The translations under genes were made by a program, and so were the position numbers. Under the pieces are notes generated by a model. It was not told where the DNA came from. It searched no databases and saw only the letters and a list, made by a program, of their open reading frames with translations. Of a DNA stretch of 64,000 bases, positions 45,155 through 57,129 are shown in pieces (the stretch's first letter is position 1; every line of letters starts with the position of its first letter). The DNA comes from Undaria pinnatifida (taxonomy: Eukaryota; Sar; Phaeophyceae; Laminariales; Alariaceae): the NCBI GenBank assembly GCA_012845835.1, contig JABAKD010000008.1, forward strand, positions 5,564,775-5,628,774, in the 5' to 3' direction.

Positions 45155-45296
45155 GTCATGTCTCCACCATCATAGTTATACAGCGCGCCTCCGTTTCCGC
45201 CGTCGTCCCCGTGCTTGCTGCGATCTTTCCATCCAACATGCTGCCAGCCAAGAACAACACGCCACCGCTCTCGTTCGCTACAGCACCGCCATATGG
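45155..45296 (-). pseudogene. POMP paralogue, exon 6-like (frameshifted)
   Basis: Acceptor TCTTCCAG and donor GTGAGC correspond to exon 6. It starts PYGGAVANESGGVLFLAG and, after a frame change near the STG segment, ends GNGGALYNYDGGDM. Length is 142 bp against 140. Confidence 0.73.
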
Positions 45297-45950
45297 CTGG
45301 AAGAAAAAACGCCAAACGTCGCAGAAAAAGCGTTCGCGGGATCGTCGGGGGTAGGTAGGCTACATAGGGCATTCAAATGGCACATAGCGGAAATGCGATA
45401 GATAGAGCAGTAGCGCCTGCATGGAGTGTGCATATCGTTTCGATTTAGATAACCGCTCACTGCAGACACTACCACTGCCCTGCCCAAGCTAGCCCCTACG
45501 GAATTGCACGCATAGTTTCGGGGACAAGAAGCTTGGAAATAGAATGGAAAAATCATCTTCAGTGGTACACAAGGGTTAAGCGCAGACTGCCTCCAATATC
45601 TCTCCAACGGCCGGAATCCTGTGAAGCGCGGCTACCTATAGAGCCAGATATTGTGTCTGCCTTTTCGTCATTTTTCTGCGTAAAAGCATGTTACCGATTG
45701 GCAACTAGCAGTAAAAATACACACGCTCGTGTGCCATTTTGCGAACGAGAAATGTTCGGGATTTTTCTTGAACCAGGGCGTAACGACATTTATTTATGGA
45801 ACTATTGTCCGCTTTGTTCGAGGGAGACGATGTACGGAGACGAATGACGCGTAACGATCCGGCGGTGTTTTTGCCGGCGTTCTATGATTCGCCAATGTCG
45901 AGGAGCTTTCGCGCGCTGTTTATAGGCTTGAAGGTCAAACCTCAACTTAC

Positions 45951-46034
45951 GTTCCAAGCCAAGTTCTCTTGAAACGTGACAATGCTGTTGAACACGAAAG
46001 TGGCCCACCTCGCTTGGTAAATGACGCCTCCATT
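45951..46034 (-). pseudogene. POMP paralogue, exon 5-like (open)
   Basis: 84 bp as in the intact gene, acceptor GTCGCAG, donor GTAAGT. Peptide NGGVIYQARWATFVFNSI and TFQENLAWN. This exon itself is undamaged, but it belongs to the decayed copy because its neighbours on both sides are frameshifted. Confidence 0.72.
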
Positions 46035-46921
46035 CTGCGACGGCAACAGTAGCAGCAGCAACAGCACAATGCAAAACGAAAACAGACGCGAAAAAAATGC
46101 GTCTCAGCGGGTCATAACAAGTCATAACAGCTTCATCTGTGAAAGATGCACTTACTTATGGTAGATTTGCCGCGCACAGAGGATACTCCACGCCAGGTAG
46201 TATAGCATAGCTATCATGTGTACGACATCAAAATATGTAGAAGCATCGCATATCTTGTAGATTTCACTGCCTGGTAAAGATGAAAACAGATTCCCTACAT
46301 CTCATTTCGCATAAACGGCACGTCTACTGTAGTACTACAAATAATGCGAATATATTATACCAGGAACAGCCGACGCGTGTCTAAAACGAGACCCGCAAGT
46401 ACAAGGCAAGTGCTCTCGAATGACACAGGGCTGCTGGTGACAAAACAATATCGCAGCATAAGTACTGTTGCATACCATTGCAACCCAGGAATTGTTTGAG
46501 AGCGGCTTTGAACGCGACGAATCCATACGCCATTGTACTGCACAATAGCTGGCTGGTCCAGTTGGAACGCATGCGCTACGATAAAGGTACCTCGTTTCGG
46601 CTCAAAGATTGTAGTGAATGGCGAGGCTTCTTAGCGCAAATTCGTCCGAGTTCTCGAAGTTTGCAAAATGTTTGCTTTGTACAAGTACACCTTGGCTACC
46701 ACGGGTTTGCATATTCAGTTTGCTCAAAAACAGTTTTTGGGTGGGGGGTGTAGACCGCCTCATCAAGTAAGGAGCTCCAGAAAAAAATATGGTGCACCTG
46801 TACCGCACTAGTATGTGTCTCTCATGCACATTACAACACATCACAACGTAGCATGTGTCTCATATCAGCACACCACCACAAAATACGTATCAACACATCA
46901 TACATGCAACGCGCCACTCAC

Positions 46922-47018
46922 CCTGGCATGGTTGCCGGTGAAGTTGGCCACGCCGTCAACTACCACGTGCCCGCGGTTATTGATACCACCACGTTCGCCC
47001 CTGCCGGCATTGAAACGA
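46922..47018 (-). pseudogene. POMP paralogue, exon 4-like (frameshifted)
   Basis: Reads FNAGRGERGGINNRGHVV then VDGVANFTGNHAR with donor GTGAGT (46916-46921), matching exon 4. The most likely acceptor gives 97 bp against 93, so it does not keep the phase. Confidence 0.7.
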
Positions 47019-47462
47019 CTGTTTCGCCAATCAGAAGTGCAAGAACGGCACTGAGCGAGGCACATCAAGGTCAGACCCCCGATGGAGTTAAAAAAAGTCC
47101 TCTCACGGTAAGGCCTGCAACTTTTGGGTTAACCAAATAATGTTCCTGACCTTCTGGTAACTCTAATACTTCTAACACTTCTTATGCTTCTGGTAATTCT
47201 AGTAATGCTAGTATGATTGACCTCCCCAAGTGAGGGTCTACCCTTTAATCAAGTAATCTCACGAGTACGATATAATACTTGTATTTGGGCTATTGACAGA
47301 GCTATTGATACCCCATGAAACGTTCGTCGGGTTGCGCGCGATTGAATGTCTTTGAAGTCATGCTTCGGGTGATGATGGTGATGATGGTGAGATATTGACC
47401 AAGCTCCTCATGTTAGGAGCTCAGAAAAATGTAGAATCCGCTGCACCCGTACCGTGGGATGA

Positions 47463-47605
47463 GTCTTGATAACACCTTCAAAATACCTTCATAACACCTT
47501 CATAACACCTTCATAACACCTTCATAACACCTTCATAACACCTTCATAACAGCTTCATAGCACCTTCATATTAATGGCACCTTCATAACACCTTCATAAC
47601 AGCTT
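47463..47605 (+). repeat. 11-bp CATAACACCTT tandem array
   Basis: About ten units of CATAACACCTT, with an interruption ATTAATGGCACCTT near 47572. Confidence 0.88.
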
Positions 47606-47979
47606 GGCACTGCTGGATATCGTAGACGTATGAGAAGGCGTGGGTGGAGAGCCGTGGACAGCTCGAGCGTGTCCCACGCCAAAGTCTGAAAGGCAACGAA
47701 TGCAACCAATACGTCACGTAGTTCCAGCAACAAAGCACCCCACGGTAGCCTCCGCTGCAACTTTCCTTCATAGCCACCGAGCTAGCCGTCAGAGCTGAAT
47801 TCTACCTCTAGAGTGTGTTTAGAAATGGTGTACCGGTACATCAAACAAGAAAAAACAAAAAACACACACACACAGTCTGGGGTCCGACTGGCTATCAAGC
47901 CTGGATCTCAGATTTACGCAAGGGTTGCAATCCCGTTTAGTACCGTGTACGTCTAGGAGTCACAGTCCCGTACGCTTAC

Positions 47980-48179
47980 ATACACATAGGCATCATTGTC
48001 AATCATCGTCAGCTCCCCCATGAAATGCATCGTGCCCTTAACATAGTAGTATATACTGCCCTTCCGACCCCGGAGCTGGCGTGGTAGACTTCTTCTCCAC
48101 CGCTGGAGTACGGTTCTCCCGAGATCAGGCGGTTGAAGCACCTCGAAAACGTGACATCCTACTCGAACGCAAGCTCTCC
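47980..48179 (-). pseudogene. POMP paralogue, exon 3-like (stop and frameshift)
   Basis: Splice borders (GGACAG acceptor; GTAAGC donor) and the peptide YYYVKGTMHFMGELTMIDND align with exon 3 of the intact gene. A TAG interrupts the conserved F-x-x-D-V-T-F segment at about 48160, and the exon is 200 bp instead of 198, with the extra bases near the GGAV turn. This is the clearest evidence that the copy is dead. Confidence 0.75.
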
Positions 48180-48629
48180 CTGTCCAGCGCGCGGTAGGTG
48201 GTCACGCAGGATCGATTGCCCAAGATCTATTGCCATTAGGACAAAATCACAAACTTACTAGATGCAGTTTAAGATGTTAATAAGGATGGTTGCACGCATA
48301 ACAGGAGACCTCCAGGAGACCTCCAATGACACAGGCTATTAACGGCGGTTTGACATTATGTTTAATAGTACCGACAAAGGCTACGGTAGCGAGGTCACTT
48401 CTGGGGCCTCTATTATCTGTGGGCCGAGCTTACTTGCGCAAGTGTCCCCCCTGTTCCTTTGCGGTTTATAGTTTTTGGCGTGTTTGCTGTGTGCGATATG
48501 ATACCGCGATGGAATGGTTGGCTAGGCTGGGCCAAACAAAAATTGCTCGAAGAGTTATTTGCAGCGAGGTACAGAGTCGCTCGGGCGAGTGGCTAAAACC
48601 CGGTGATGCAAAAGAAGGTATATCATAAC

Positions 48630-49018
48630 GTTAGCATACTAAGATCATCGTACTAAGATCATCATACTAAGATCATCATACTAAGATCATCATACTAAGA
48701 TCATCATACTAAGATCATCATGCTAAGATCATCATACTAAGATCATCATACTAAGATTATCATGCTAAGATCATCATAATAAGATCATGATGCTGAGATC
48801 ATCATACTTAGATCATCATACTAAGATCATCATACTAAGATCATGATGCTGAGATCATCATACTTAGATCATCATACTAAGATCATCATACTTAGATCAT
48901 CATACTAAGATCATCATACTAAGATCATCATACTAAGATCATCATACTAAGATCATCATACTAAGATCATCATACTAAGATCATCATACTAAGATCATCA
49001 TACTAAGATCATCATAAC
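48630..49018 (+). repeat. 14-bp GATCATCATACTAA tandem array
   Basis: About 27 units of GATCATCATACTAA, with variants GATCATGATGCTGA and GATCATCATACTTA that form a short higher-order pattern near 48780-48900. Confidence 0.92.
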
Positions 49019-49574
49019 ATCCCCGCTACCGTAGTGGTGGTGTAGCAGCTTTTGCTTTGAACGCTGGTCCTCGGAAAGGTGGTAAACGGAACGATGGCCA
49101 TCGGAAAAGTGCTTGCTCATGATGCTGATCCAAAATATCAAATATCTGGCTTAAGTAGGTGAACTTCAAAAGGCTGCATAGTGTTGACGTCGCCAGCGAA
49201 CGAAAACACACTGGGCGGTAGTTAATGCTACCCACCACGGGAAACGCAGGAAGACAAAATAACTGTTCGCGGCCGTATTCCGTTCGAGAGCCGAAACCTA
49301 ACGGATACGGTGTTGTTGGGCATAAAAAGAATTTCAACAACCAGTGCTTCGCTCTCTTAAAGCAACGCACCGGGAATTGAAAAACATGCCCATTTTACTC
49401 CCAGAATTGGGTCAAGACCGTTCGGGTTCGCTTCCACGCGGAGCCGCAACGAGAAAAATGCCGGCTTGTGAATTAGCTCCTGCCGGTTTTGCGTGATACT
49501 TATCACCATTTCGTTTAAACTAATATGAATTTCACGCTGACCACCGAACGTTGGCTGCAATATTTTGCGCGTAC

Positions 49575-49719
49575 CTTGCTGTGGATAGCCGAACCCTTGA
49601 GGTATCTACGGAAGCCCGTGTCGGCCGGAATAATGGGGATGTCGGTGAAAGTTACCAACCCCTGCCTGGAAGACTCCGACTTCGTCGAGCTCTAGCTTCA
49701 AGGCACCACCGTTATGTTC
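49575..49719 (-). pseudogene. POMP paralogue, exon 2-like (frameshifted)
   Basis: Acceptor CTCCAG and donor GTACGC match exon 2 of the intact gene. The peptide starts EHNGGALKLELDEVGVF and, in another frame, resumes TDIPIIPADTGFRRYLKGSA. The exon is 145 bp against 141 in the intact copy, so the frame is broken. No signal-peptide exon for this copy was found upstream (50-64 kb). Confidence 0.72.
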
Positions 49720-49759
49720 CTGGAGGGTGGGCAAGGGAAGGAGTCGACCACGTTGGAAT

Positions 49760-52730
49760 GTCGGTACTCGCCTGTCTGTGTTTCTTATGAGTGATGAGGG
49801 GCGGTGTTGTAAATGATCATTGTGAGTCGTGTGAAGGGGAGACTAACCTCGGGTCCAACCGGTAGCAAGTAACAAGCAAATGTCCCAGGATACATTTCAA
49901 TATTATGGCGCCCGCGTGATAAGTGGTCACGTGTACACCACCATCACGAAGCTAAGAGCCACCGTAGGCACTAGCCCAAACGGCGCCACCGGGGGCCCTC
50001 TACCTCAAAGTTAATGTGTCACCAACGATGTGAAGCGCGCTACCGCCGGCAGCGGCGATGACGACGACCGTAAGATACCACGCCTGCGTGAGGTTTGCCT
50101 ACGACACCTATTTCCGCGGGGGATGGCATGTTACGGCTTCTTTTCATTGTATTTTGCTCGACATTTATGTGTGTTTCTATTTTCGACCGCCGTGTACCAG
50201 CAATGTATTTTTCTGCGGGCACATTGCCTACGAGGCGAGTCTGTGATTTGTTGACGCGGCAACCAGTGCACATCTAAACCTTACGCATACACCATGAACA
50301 CCACCGCGAGCCAAATCAATAGCTACAGCACCTCGCGGGGCTCTGTACATCATTTTCACCAAGAATCCCAAAGAACTGCGTGTGCATATCAAAGCGCTCG
50401 CAACGTTCAAACATGTTGAGCAACTATCATGATTCTTGGAAATACAGACACGTGTGTATACCCCGTACGCCTTGCAACAGGCGATAACTTGAATCGCCTC
50501 CAAGCCCCACATGTTCAGAGAGCGAAAAATGTCGAGGATATGTGAACACATCTACAAGTGGCATGTGTATATCGGGCAAGCAGCGATATCAGCTCGAATT
50601 CACTTAGTCATCGCAACAGCAGATTCTCAGATGTCGTAGACAACCCTCAAGCAGTTTTATTACGAATATTTTACTTCCGTCGTCGTTATCGCCTGTGGTA
50701 GAGCGCGCTTCATACTTGCGGTGGCATATTTATGTTAGCTGCAAGTACCTTCGGTGGCGCCATTGACTCGAGTGCCCCCGCCGGCACTTCTGTTTTCACC
50801 CAACAAAAATTATTCCGGCATCGAGGAAATGATAAAAGTTCGCAGTTTCAAAAGTTAGCGGAATACGAGGTATCTATCGACGGCCCGTACGTGGTTCTTC
50901 CTTTGCTGATATAATCACTCCAAACACGCTGCTACAATACGACTATCGATGAGGGTTGAAACAAGCGTTAGAATGTAGATTTTGGTTAGCGCTTGCCTGA
51001 ATTGGTATTCGCGCAGCCCGAGGGGCTCGCTCGCAAACCATAAAAAGGGCCACAGAGAAAAACCTCCTGTTCTTCGCATTTCATGGTATCTACTTGTAGG
51101 CGACGCACACGACAAAACACAAACACACGCGCATGACGAACACATGGACAACCGACGAACGGTGCTACTTCTCCGTGTGGCCGCCTATTATTGCCCGATT
51201 CCTCCAGACAAAGGCAAAGCACACTCTACGTGATCTGCATACGGCTTGTAAACTTCTTGCAAATCTGAGTAAAAAAACAATGTACTCTGGACACTGGTAT
51301 CCATGGTACCCTGGTACCCAAACTGTGATAGTATTCGCATTTTTATTTAGAAGATACTGCCTACCACCCACCACTTATTCCATAGCCTATTTTTATTAAG
51401 GTATAGACCTAGATTCCGTGGGCTCTGTAGGCAAGCATTCCAACGGACACATCTTGCACTTACTTGCGGGATAGCCACAATAGATAGTCAAGCAGTCTAT
51501 ACACTCCACTAGTTACGGGACATTAAAACCCCCCTCTAAGACCCAGAGGCAGCGGCGAAACAAACGACAAGTAAGTGTGGTCTTGTCAACTGTCCTTTTT
51601 TTCGCTGAGAGTGCGCCGTACAAGCTTATACTCCGTACATTTTAGAGCTTTACCTTACCCTGCACTCATGTTTTCGGGGATAAAATACTGTATGTGCAGT
51701 TAGCGTTAAAAAAAACGCGGTTGATTTCAAAGGGCATAAGGTAGTATTCCGTAGCATCAAGCGGCGCCATTGGCAAAGAAAGCAACTCCTCACGTTGAGG
51801 TTCGCGTACTCCGTGTGCGGTATCGTACTCTGCTGCAGCAAACCCCGTTGCTCACCGCTGTTTGAATTACGCTCGCTGTATAACGTGATCTACGCAACAA
51901 ACCACGTGGCATGTGCTCCGATGAAGTAGGTGAGGAGAGAGCACAATGCACAATACACGTAGCCGCACCTGGTTATCGCGGAATCTCGAACACACACCCG
52001 CACTGAAGAAGCTCAGTACCTGCTGTCACAGGCTCCACACGCATAAACCACACAGGGGTGAGCCGTGCCTGTCGTCACGATCCACCCTCCCATATATACG
52101 GGCAGTATCTTGTCATCAAAGCCGGGGCCGCATCTTTGCTGTCATCACGACTGCCTCTCGGGAGGAAGCCCTACATACGTCGAGGCATATACCAAATAGT
52201 GCCTCGACACATAATACGAGACCCCATGATACGAACCCCCACGATGAGAAACCCCCGAGTATCCCCAGACCAGTATCGAACAACCGCATAGTCTAGTGTA
52301 TACCGCAAACAACCGCCGACCCCATAGACTAATCATCACTTTTTTTTTGCTTTGTTTTTCCATCTCATCTGGAGCCTCATTAGGTATAGTTCAGTATGAC
52401 CCTCCACAAGAAGTGCTCCTCTTGGCTCCGGCCTCGATGCCTTTATTAATATTTGTTTATTACTCTTGTGTGACCAAGCCAGCAGTGTCTTTAGTGCAGT
52501 GTCTTACGTGTTTTGCTAGCATGACTGCCGGTTGGCCTGCATGTTTCTTGTTCCGCCGTTTCTTCTATACTTGGAGCATTTGAACACCGTTTCCTACGCC
52601 AACTTTACCGGAAAAACGAGCCTCGATTTTCTCGTTTATTCCATTTATTTTATATTATGAATAGGGGCCCCACTGCGCTAAAGACTCTTAATAAATGTGT
52701 TGATCTTGAACACGGCGTATGGTTTCAGCA
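49760..52730. other. no gene recognised
   Basis: Upstream of the decayed POMP copy. I looked for a signal-peptide exon like that at 26282-26587 and found none. Frames of 60-116 codons on both strands carry no recognisable domain. Confidence 0.5.
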
Positions 52731-52734
52731 GAGT

Positions 52735-52875
52735 AGGTGCCGGTCGCCCAGGCGGTCTAGCGATTACCCCCGAATACTGCTAGCTTTGGTCCTTGATGAG
52801 TTCGATTCCCACCATCATGGTGAGATTTTGAATTATTTGGAAAAATCCAAAAAAAAAAACAAAAGAAAGATATAC
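52735..52875 (+). repeat. possible tRNA-derived SINE
   Basis: An A-box-like TCGCCCAGGCGGTCTAGCG (52744) and a B-box-like GAGTTCGATTCCC (52798) are 54 bp apart, as in a class II tRNA. A short body then an A-rich tail (52848-52868) follow. Stems do not close well, so a functional tRNA is unlikely. Confidence 0.35.
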
Positions 52876-52947
52876 GTATACTGCTGAGAACGCCTAGCAG
52901 GGCCACCTGCACAGTAGAGTCTTCCACTCGGTAGACGGTACTGTTAC

Positions 52948-53945
52948 GCGCTTGCCAAGGCAGCTTCCGAGAGAATAGAGGCGATAGTGCGCAAACGGAA
53001 GATAATGTTTGCGGGATTCGTAGCACGTATGGGGGAGGAGCATCTTCCACAGAGGGTGATGTTTGGGGGGCTTGTTGGGGGTAAGGGCTACTCAGGGGGG
53101 CAAGAGAAGGACTGGATGGATCATCTGAAGGAGGATATGTCGGTATTTGGAATGAAATTCGAAGGGTGGCGAAAGGCTGCTCAGGAGGCCGGCAAATGGT
53201 TTCGACGAGTAGAAGAGGGGGCCGAGTTGTTCATGCGGACTTCGCATGAAAAAGAGAGACGCAAAGCTGCAGAGCGACGCGCAAAGGCTGCGGCAGCGCC
53301 ATCCGCCGTTGGCATATCTATGCGGCCGGGGGAGGGGGAAGGGGAGGAGGGGGGACGGGGGGACGGGGGGAAGGGGGGAGAGGGGGGCGGGGGGAAGGGG
53401 GGAGGGGGGGAGGGGGGAGGAGGGGAGGAGGGAGGGAGGGAGGGAGGGGAAGAGGGGGGGAGGGGGGGGGGAGGGGGGGGGGAGGGGGGGCGTCATGCCC
53501 AAGAGACTGAAGTATGGGTCTGGCCAGAATCGTCTTGAAAGGTGATGGCCTTCCAATGGCCGTCACAAGATAGCGTAAGACCGCCCTGACTTCTTCGCCA
53601 TGTTGCGTTCTCTCCCCAGTTGCCATTGATTATGCACTTGATACCCTCTATGAGCCCAAGCCCGTCCTTAGTCAGTACCTAGGGTCTGCTAGTATAATAT
53701 ATTTTCTCTCTTTTCCTTTCCTTGCTTCCTCTTCTTGTCTTGTCTATCCTTGCTTTTCTTGTCTTTTCCCTTCTTTCCTTTCCTTTTTCGTTTTTTCGCT
53801 TCCTCGTTTTTTCTTTGCTTTCCTTTAACGTATTTCCTTTTCTTTGTTTCTTGCTTCCAATTGACTTGCGTCTGTCGTGCCTATGCGTAGTGATAGGTAC
53901 TACGTGCAATATATACGTGGCCGTGGTATTTCCTCCCTTAATCTT
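52948..53945 (+). mobile_element. LINE C-terminal ORF and 3' UTR, copy G
   Basis: The best-preserved C-terminus of the family. An open frame of about 183 codons contains RKIMFAGFVARMGEEHLPQR, VMFGGLVGGKGYSGGQEKDW, FEGWRKAAQEAGKWFRRVEE and a K/R-rich ERRKAAERRAKAAAAPS region. It is followed by a glycine-coding (GGGGA)n tract (53330-53497), then UTR with GGCCTTCCAATGGCCGTCAC and the CTATGCGTAGTGATAGGTAC block. It is truncated at both ends; the 3' end near 53945 is followed by TATAGTCTA. Confidence 0.75.
53330..53497 (+). repeat. (GGGGGA)n G-rich tract
   Basis: About 170 bp almost without pyrimidines, following the LINE copy G ORF. It is open in the LINE frame as Gly/Glu/Arg. Confidence 0.85.
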
Positions 53946-54099
53946 ATAGTCTATGGGAACCATGGCCGATATATTATACCTAATTATAAGAAAATGAGAA
54001 ATTAGAAACCCAGGCTACGAGGCCGATACATTTATTGTTTATAGTATTTCAGCCATGGTTTCTTATAGTGCTTGTTGTGTTATTCATGCGTTATGTTGC

Positions 54100-54132
54100 T
54101 TACCCTAACCCTAACCTTAAGCCTAACCCCTA
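54100..54132 (+). repeat. short degenerate telomeric repeat
   Basis: TTACCCTAACCCTAACC then TTAAGCCTAACCCCTAAAG. Confidence 0.6.
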
Positions 54133-54789
54133 AAGCAGTAGACTAATTGTACTCGTATAGACTATGCCTAACGAAAAGCAGAAATTTAGCTGCTGCTGAA
54201 TTTCTTCTTGGGTTTAAGTGAGAGAGCGTTTTAATACGAAACCCAGTATTGCAGCTCCCGAACTTGATATCTCCCTGTACACCTCATCCTGGGTTTTTTA
54301 ATGCGGAACCCCGTTTCTTAGTGTAACCCAGGTGTCCACAGGTATTAGAACAGTGCCTTTACGAACGGAAATGTAGCTACCGTCAGATTACGTGTATCAC
54401 GTTGATGCAAGCTTTATATTTCCGTCCAAAGTGACTTTGTGTACTAAATAGGTAACGAGCAACGAACACGACACCCTTGCGGCGAAAGCCGACGCCAGAG
54501 AGAGGTACGAGTACAACTCCAGCGCAGGGCCGGTGGGGATGGGGGGATTTCATCACCAAAGTTCGAGAACGGAGGACAAGCTCACTGCTGAATCACCTAT
54601 AGATGTGATCTCGCGGACAATGGGCCAGAATAGTAATGTTTTGAGGGTGGGTCAAAATGAATAGGTTATAGTATTTGATAGCATTTGGAGGAATTTAGTG
54701 GCCCGCGTTTGTGCTGGCTGTCACTTCCTGAGAGCTTCCTGACAGCTGTCTGTGCCGTGGACCACCTACCAGCGAACGCACACCTGTTT

Positions 54790-55370
54790 ATTACAAAAAA
54801 TGAAAATACACTCCAGCTGTGAGATCAAATATTTTATCGAACGTCATATTTGCAAGCTGTGTGTGATACTCCGATCGCGCGTATTACGGGTTGTGTGTCC
54901 TCATTAAGGATATAGGCCGGCGACTCCCCTTGCAACTACAGTGTAGCTTGTACCAGGGTCAACAGGATGATGTTAGTCAGTCTGTGCGCGGAAACTATAA
55001 AACCTGTTTCTGAGGGGGACAAAATCTGACAGCTGTGGAAGGAAATGCATCCGTTTATCAAGTGAATCCTGTAAGTCGAACCGGTGAGGGGAGGGCGGAG
55101 TTTTAAAGGACGTGGGGGCCTGGTTTTGATCAAAAGGGAGCGGGAGTGGGGGGGGGGGCGGGGCAGCTCAATTTGTGCGTGGAAACTATAATTCCTGCCA
55201 GGGGATAAATCTGACGGTTTTGGAAAGAATGCACTAGTTTATCATGGGGGGGGGCGGGCGGGGCAGGTCAATCTAATCGTGGAAGCTAGACATTCTTTTA
55301 AGGGGATAAATGTTACGTTTTTGGAAAGAATGCACCAGTTTATCATGTATATCCTGTAAGTTTATTATGG
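54790..55370 (+). mobile_element. foldback family, copy 14
   Basis: Terminal block, the GGACAAAATCTGACAGCTGT segment, and two ~105-bp units each starting near GGGCAGCTCAATTTGTGCG or a variant, ending at CACCAGTTTATCATGTATAT. Shorter poly-G runs than copies 5 and 12. Confidence 0.72.
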
Positions 55371-56611
55371 TACCAAGAAACTACAGCAAGGCCGGGCACA
55401 GCAGCAGCAGCAGCAGCCGGCCCGTCGCCGACGGCTCCCAGCGAATGAGAAGCTCGCATTTCCCTTCTATCTAACAGGTACAGCAACACAGCGGCACAAC
55501 AGTAGCAGGCAGCTGCTGCAGTAGGGAGCGGCGAACTCCAGCAACGTAGCAGCAGGAGCAGCAGCAAGAGCACGAGTACTCGTCTGGAGAGCGAAGCTAC
55601 AATATAAACGCGGCGCAACGGCTGCATGCCAGGGGGTGTGTAGGGATCATCCCCTATGATATGGTCGCGGAGGCCGATACGAGCTGACTGGTAGATGGTC
55701 GGCAGATGGTGGTCTCGGTGAATATATATCCGCGAAACTTCTGAATTTACTGTAGGTCTACCAAGTGGAAGACTCCCCTCCACCTGCACTATCTGCGTTT
55801 TTGGTGGAAGCTTCCACGGCTGCGACGAAAGCTTCCATCGCTTCCATCACGGCTTCCACGGAAGGTTCCATCGCTTCCATGGAATATTTCATAGAACCGG
55901 TGAAAGCGTCCATGGAAGCGTGGAAGCTTCCATGGAAACTTCCACGGCATGGAAGCGTGGAAGCTTCCGCAGAAGCTTCCGACTTCCACGAAATTTTGTC
56001 GTGGAAGCTTTCACGGAAGTTACTTCCACGGAGGCTTCCATGAAGCTTCGACGGAAGCTTTCACGGAAGTTACTTCCACGGAAGCTTCCGTGAAAGCTTC
56101 CAAGCACGGAAACGTCCACGGAAGCTTTCGTGGAAGAAAGTTGCTTTCACGGAAGCCTTCACGGAAGCTTCCACGGAAGCTTCCACGGAAGCTTTCACGA
56201 AAGCTTTCGTGGAAAAAAATTAGCTTCCACGAAAGCTTTCACGGAAGCTTTCACAGACGTAAACTTGCTTCTAACGAAGCTTTCAAACTAGAGTAAATTT
56301 GCTTCCACGAAAGTTTTCACGGAAGCTTTCACGGAAGCTTTCACGGAAGCTTTCGCGGAAGTAAACTGCTTTCACCAAAGCTTTCGCGGAAATAAATTAG
56401 CTTCCACGGAAGCTTTCACGGGAGCTTTCACAGACGTAAATTTGCTTCTAAGGAAGCTTTCAAACTGGAGTAAATTTGCTTCCACGAAGGTTTTCACGGA
56501 AGCTTTCACGGAAGCTTTCACGGAAGCTTTCGCGGAAGTAAATTGCTTTCACCGAAGCTTTCGCGGAAATAAATTTGCTTCCACGGTAGCTTTCATGGAA
56601 GCTTTCACGGA

Positions 56612-56640
56612 ACCTAACCCTAACCCTAACCCCTAACCCT
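56612..56640 (+). repeat. interstitial telomeric repeat 1
   Basis: CCTAACCCTAACCCTAACC followed by CCTAACCCTTCGTG, inside the GGAAGCTTTC array. Confidence 0.85.
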
Positions 56641-56817
56641 TCGTGCAAGCTTTCGTGGAAGCTTTCTACCGAAGCTTTCAAACTGGAGTAAATTTGCTTC
56701 CACGAAAAATTACACGGAAGCTTTCACGGAAGCTTTCGTGGGAGTAAATTTCTTTCACCGAAGCTTTTGCGGAAGTAAATTTTTTTCCACGCAAGCTTTC
56801 ACGGAACTTTCGTGGAA

Positions 56818-56850
56818 TCTAACCCTAACCCTAACCCTAACCCCCAACCC
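56818..56850 (+). repeat. interstitial telomeric repeat 2
   Basis: TCTAACCCTAACCCTAACCC then CCAACCCTTCGTG. It has the same flanks as repeat 1 (..GTGGAA / CCCTTCGTG), so the two probably arose by duplication of the array. Confidence 0.85.
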
Positions 56851-57129
56851 TTCGTGAAAGCTTTCGTGGAAGCTTTCGTGGAAGATTTCGTGGGAGTTAC
56901 TTCCGTGGAATCTTCCACTACTTCCACGAAAGATTCCGTGGAAGCTTTCGTGGAAGATTTCGTGGAAGCTTTCGTGGAAGTTACTTCCGTGGAAGCTTCC
57001 ACTACTTCCATGAAAGCTTCCGTGGAAGCTTTCGTGGAAGCTTCCGGTTTTTTGTTTCCATGGAAGATATGGAAGCGTCCATGGAAGCGATGGAAGATTC
57101 CATGGAAGCGGTGGAAGCTTCCACGGAAA

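Larger units (their letters stand above)
55795..57125 (+). repeat. 12-bp GGAAGCTTTCAC minisatellite
   Basis: Units of ACGGAAGCTTTC and palindromic GGAAGCTTCC variants, with TAAATTTGCTTCCACGAA spacers giving a higher-order period near 178 bp (compare 56268 and 56446). Frames without stops on both strands reflect the 12-bp period and are not treated as genes. Confidence 0.88.

Noticed and set aside
48630-49018. regular short repeats resembling a CRISPR array (also 42.8, 47.5 kb)
   Set aside because: Units are contiguous without unique spacers and the window is eukaryotic. These are satellites.
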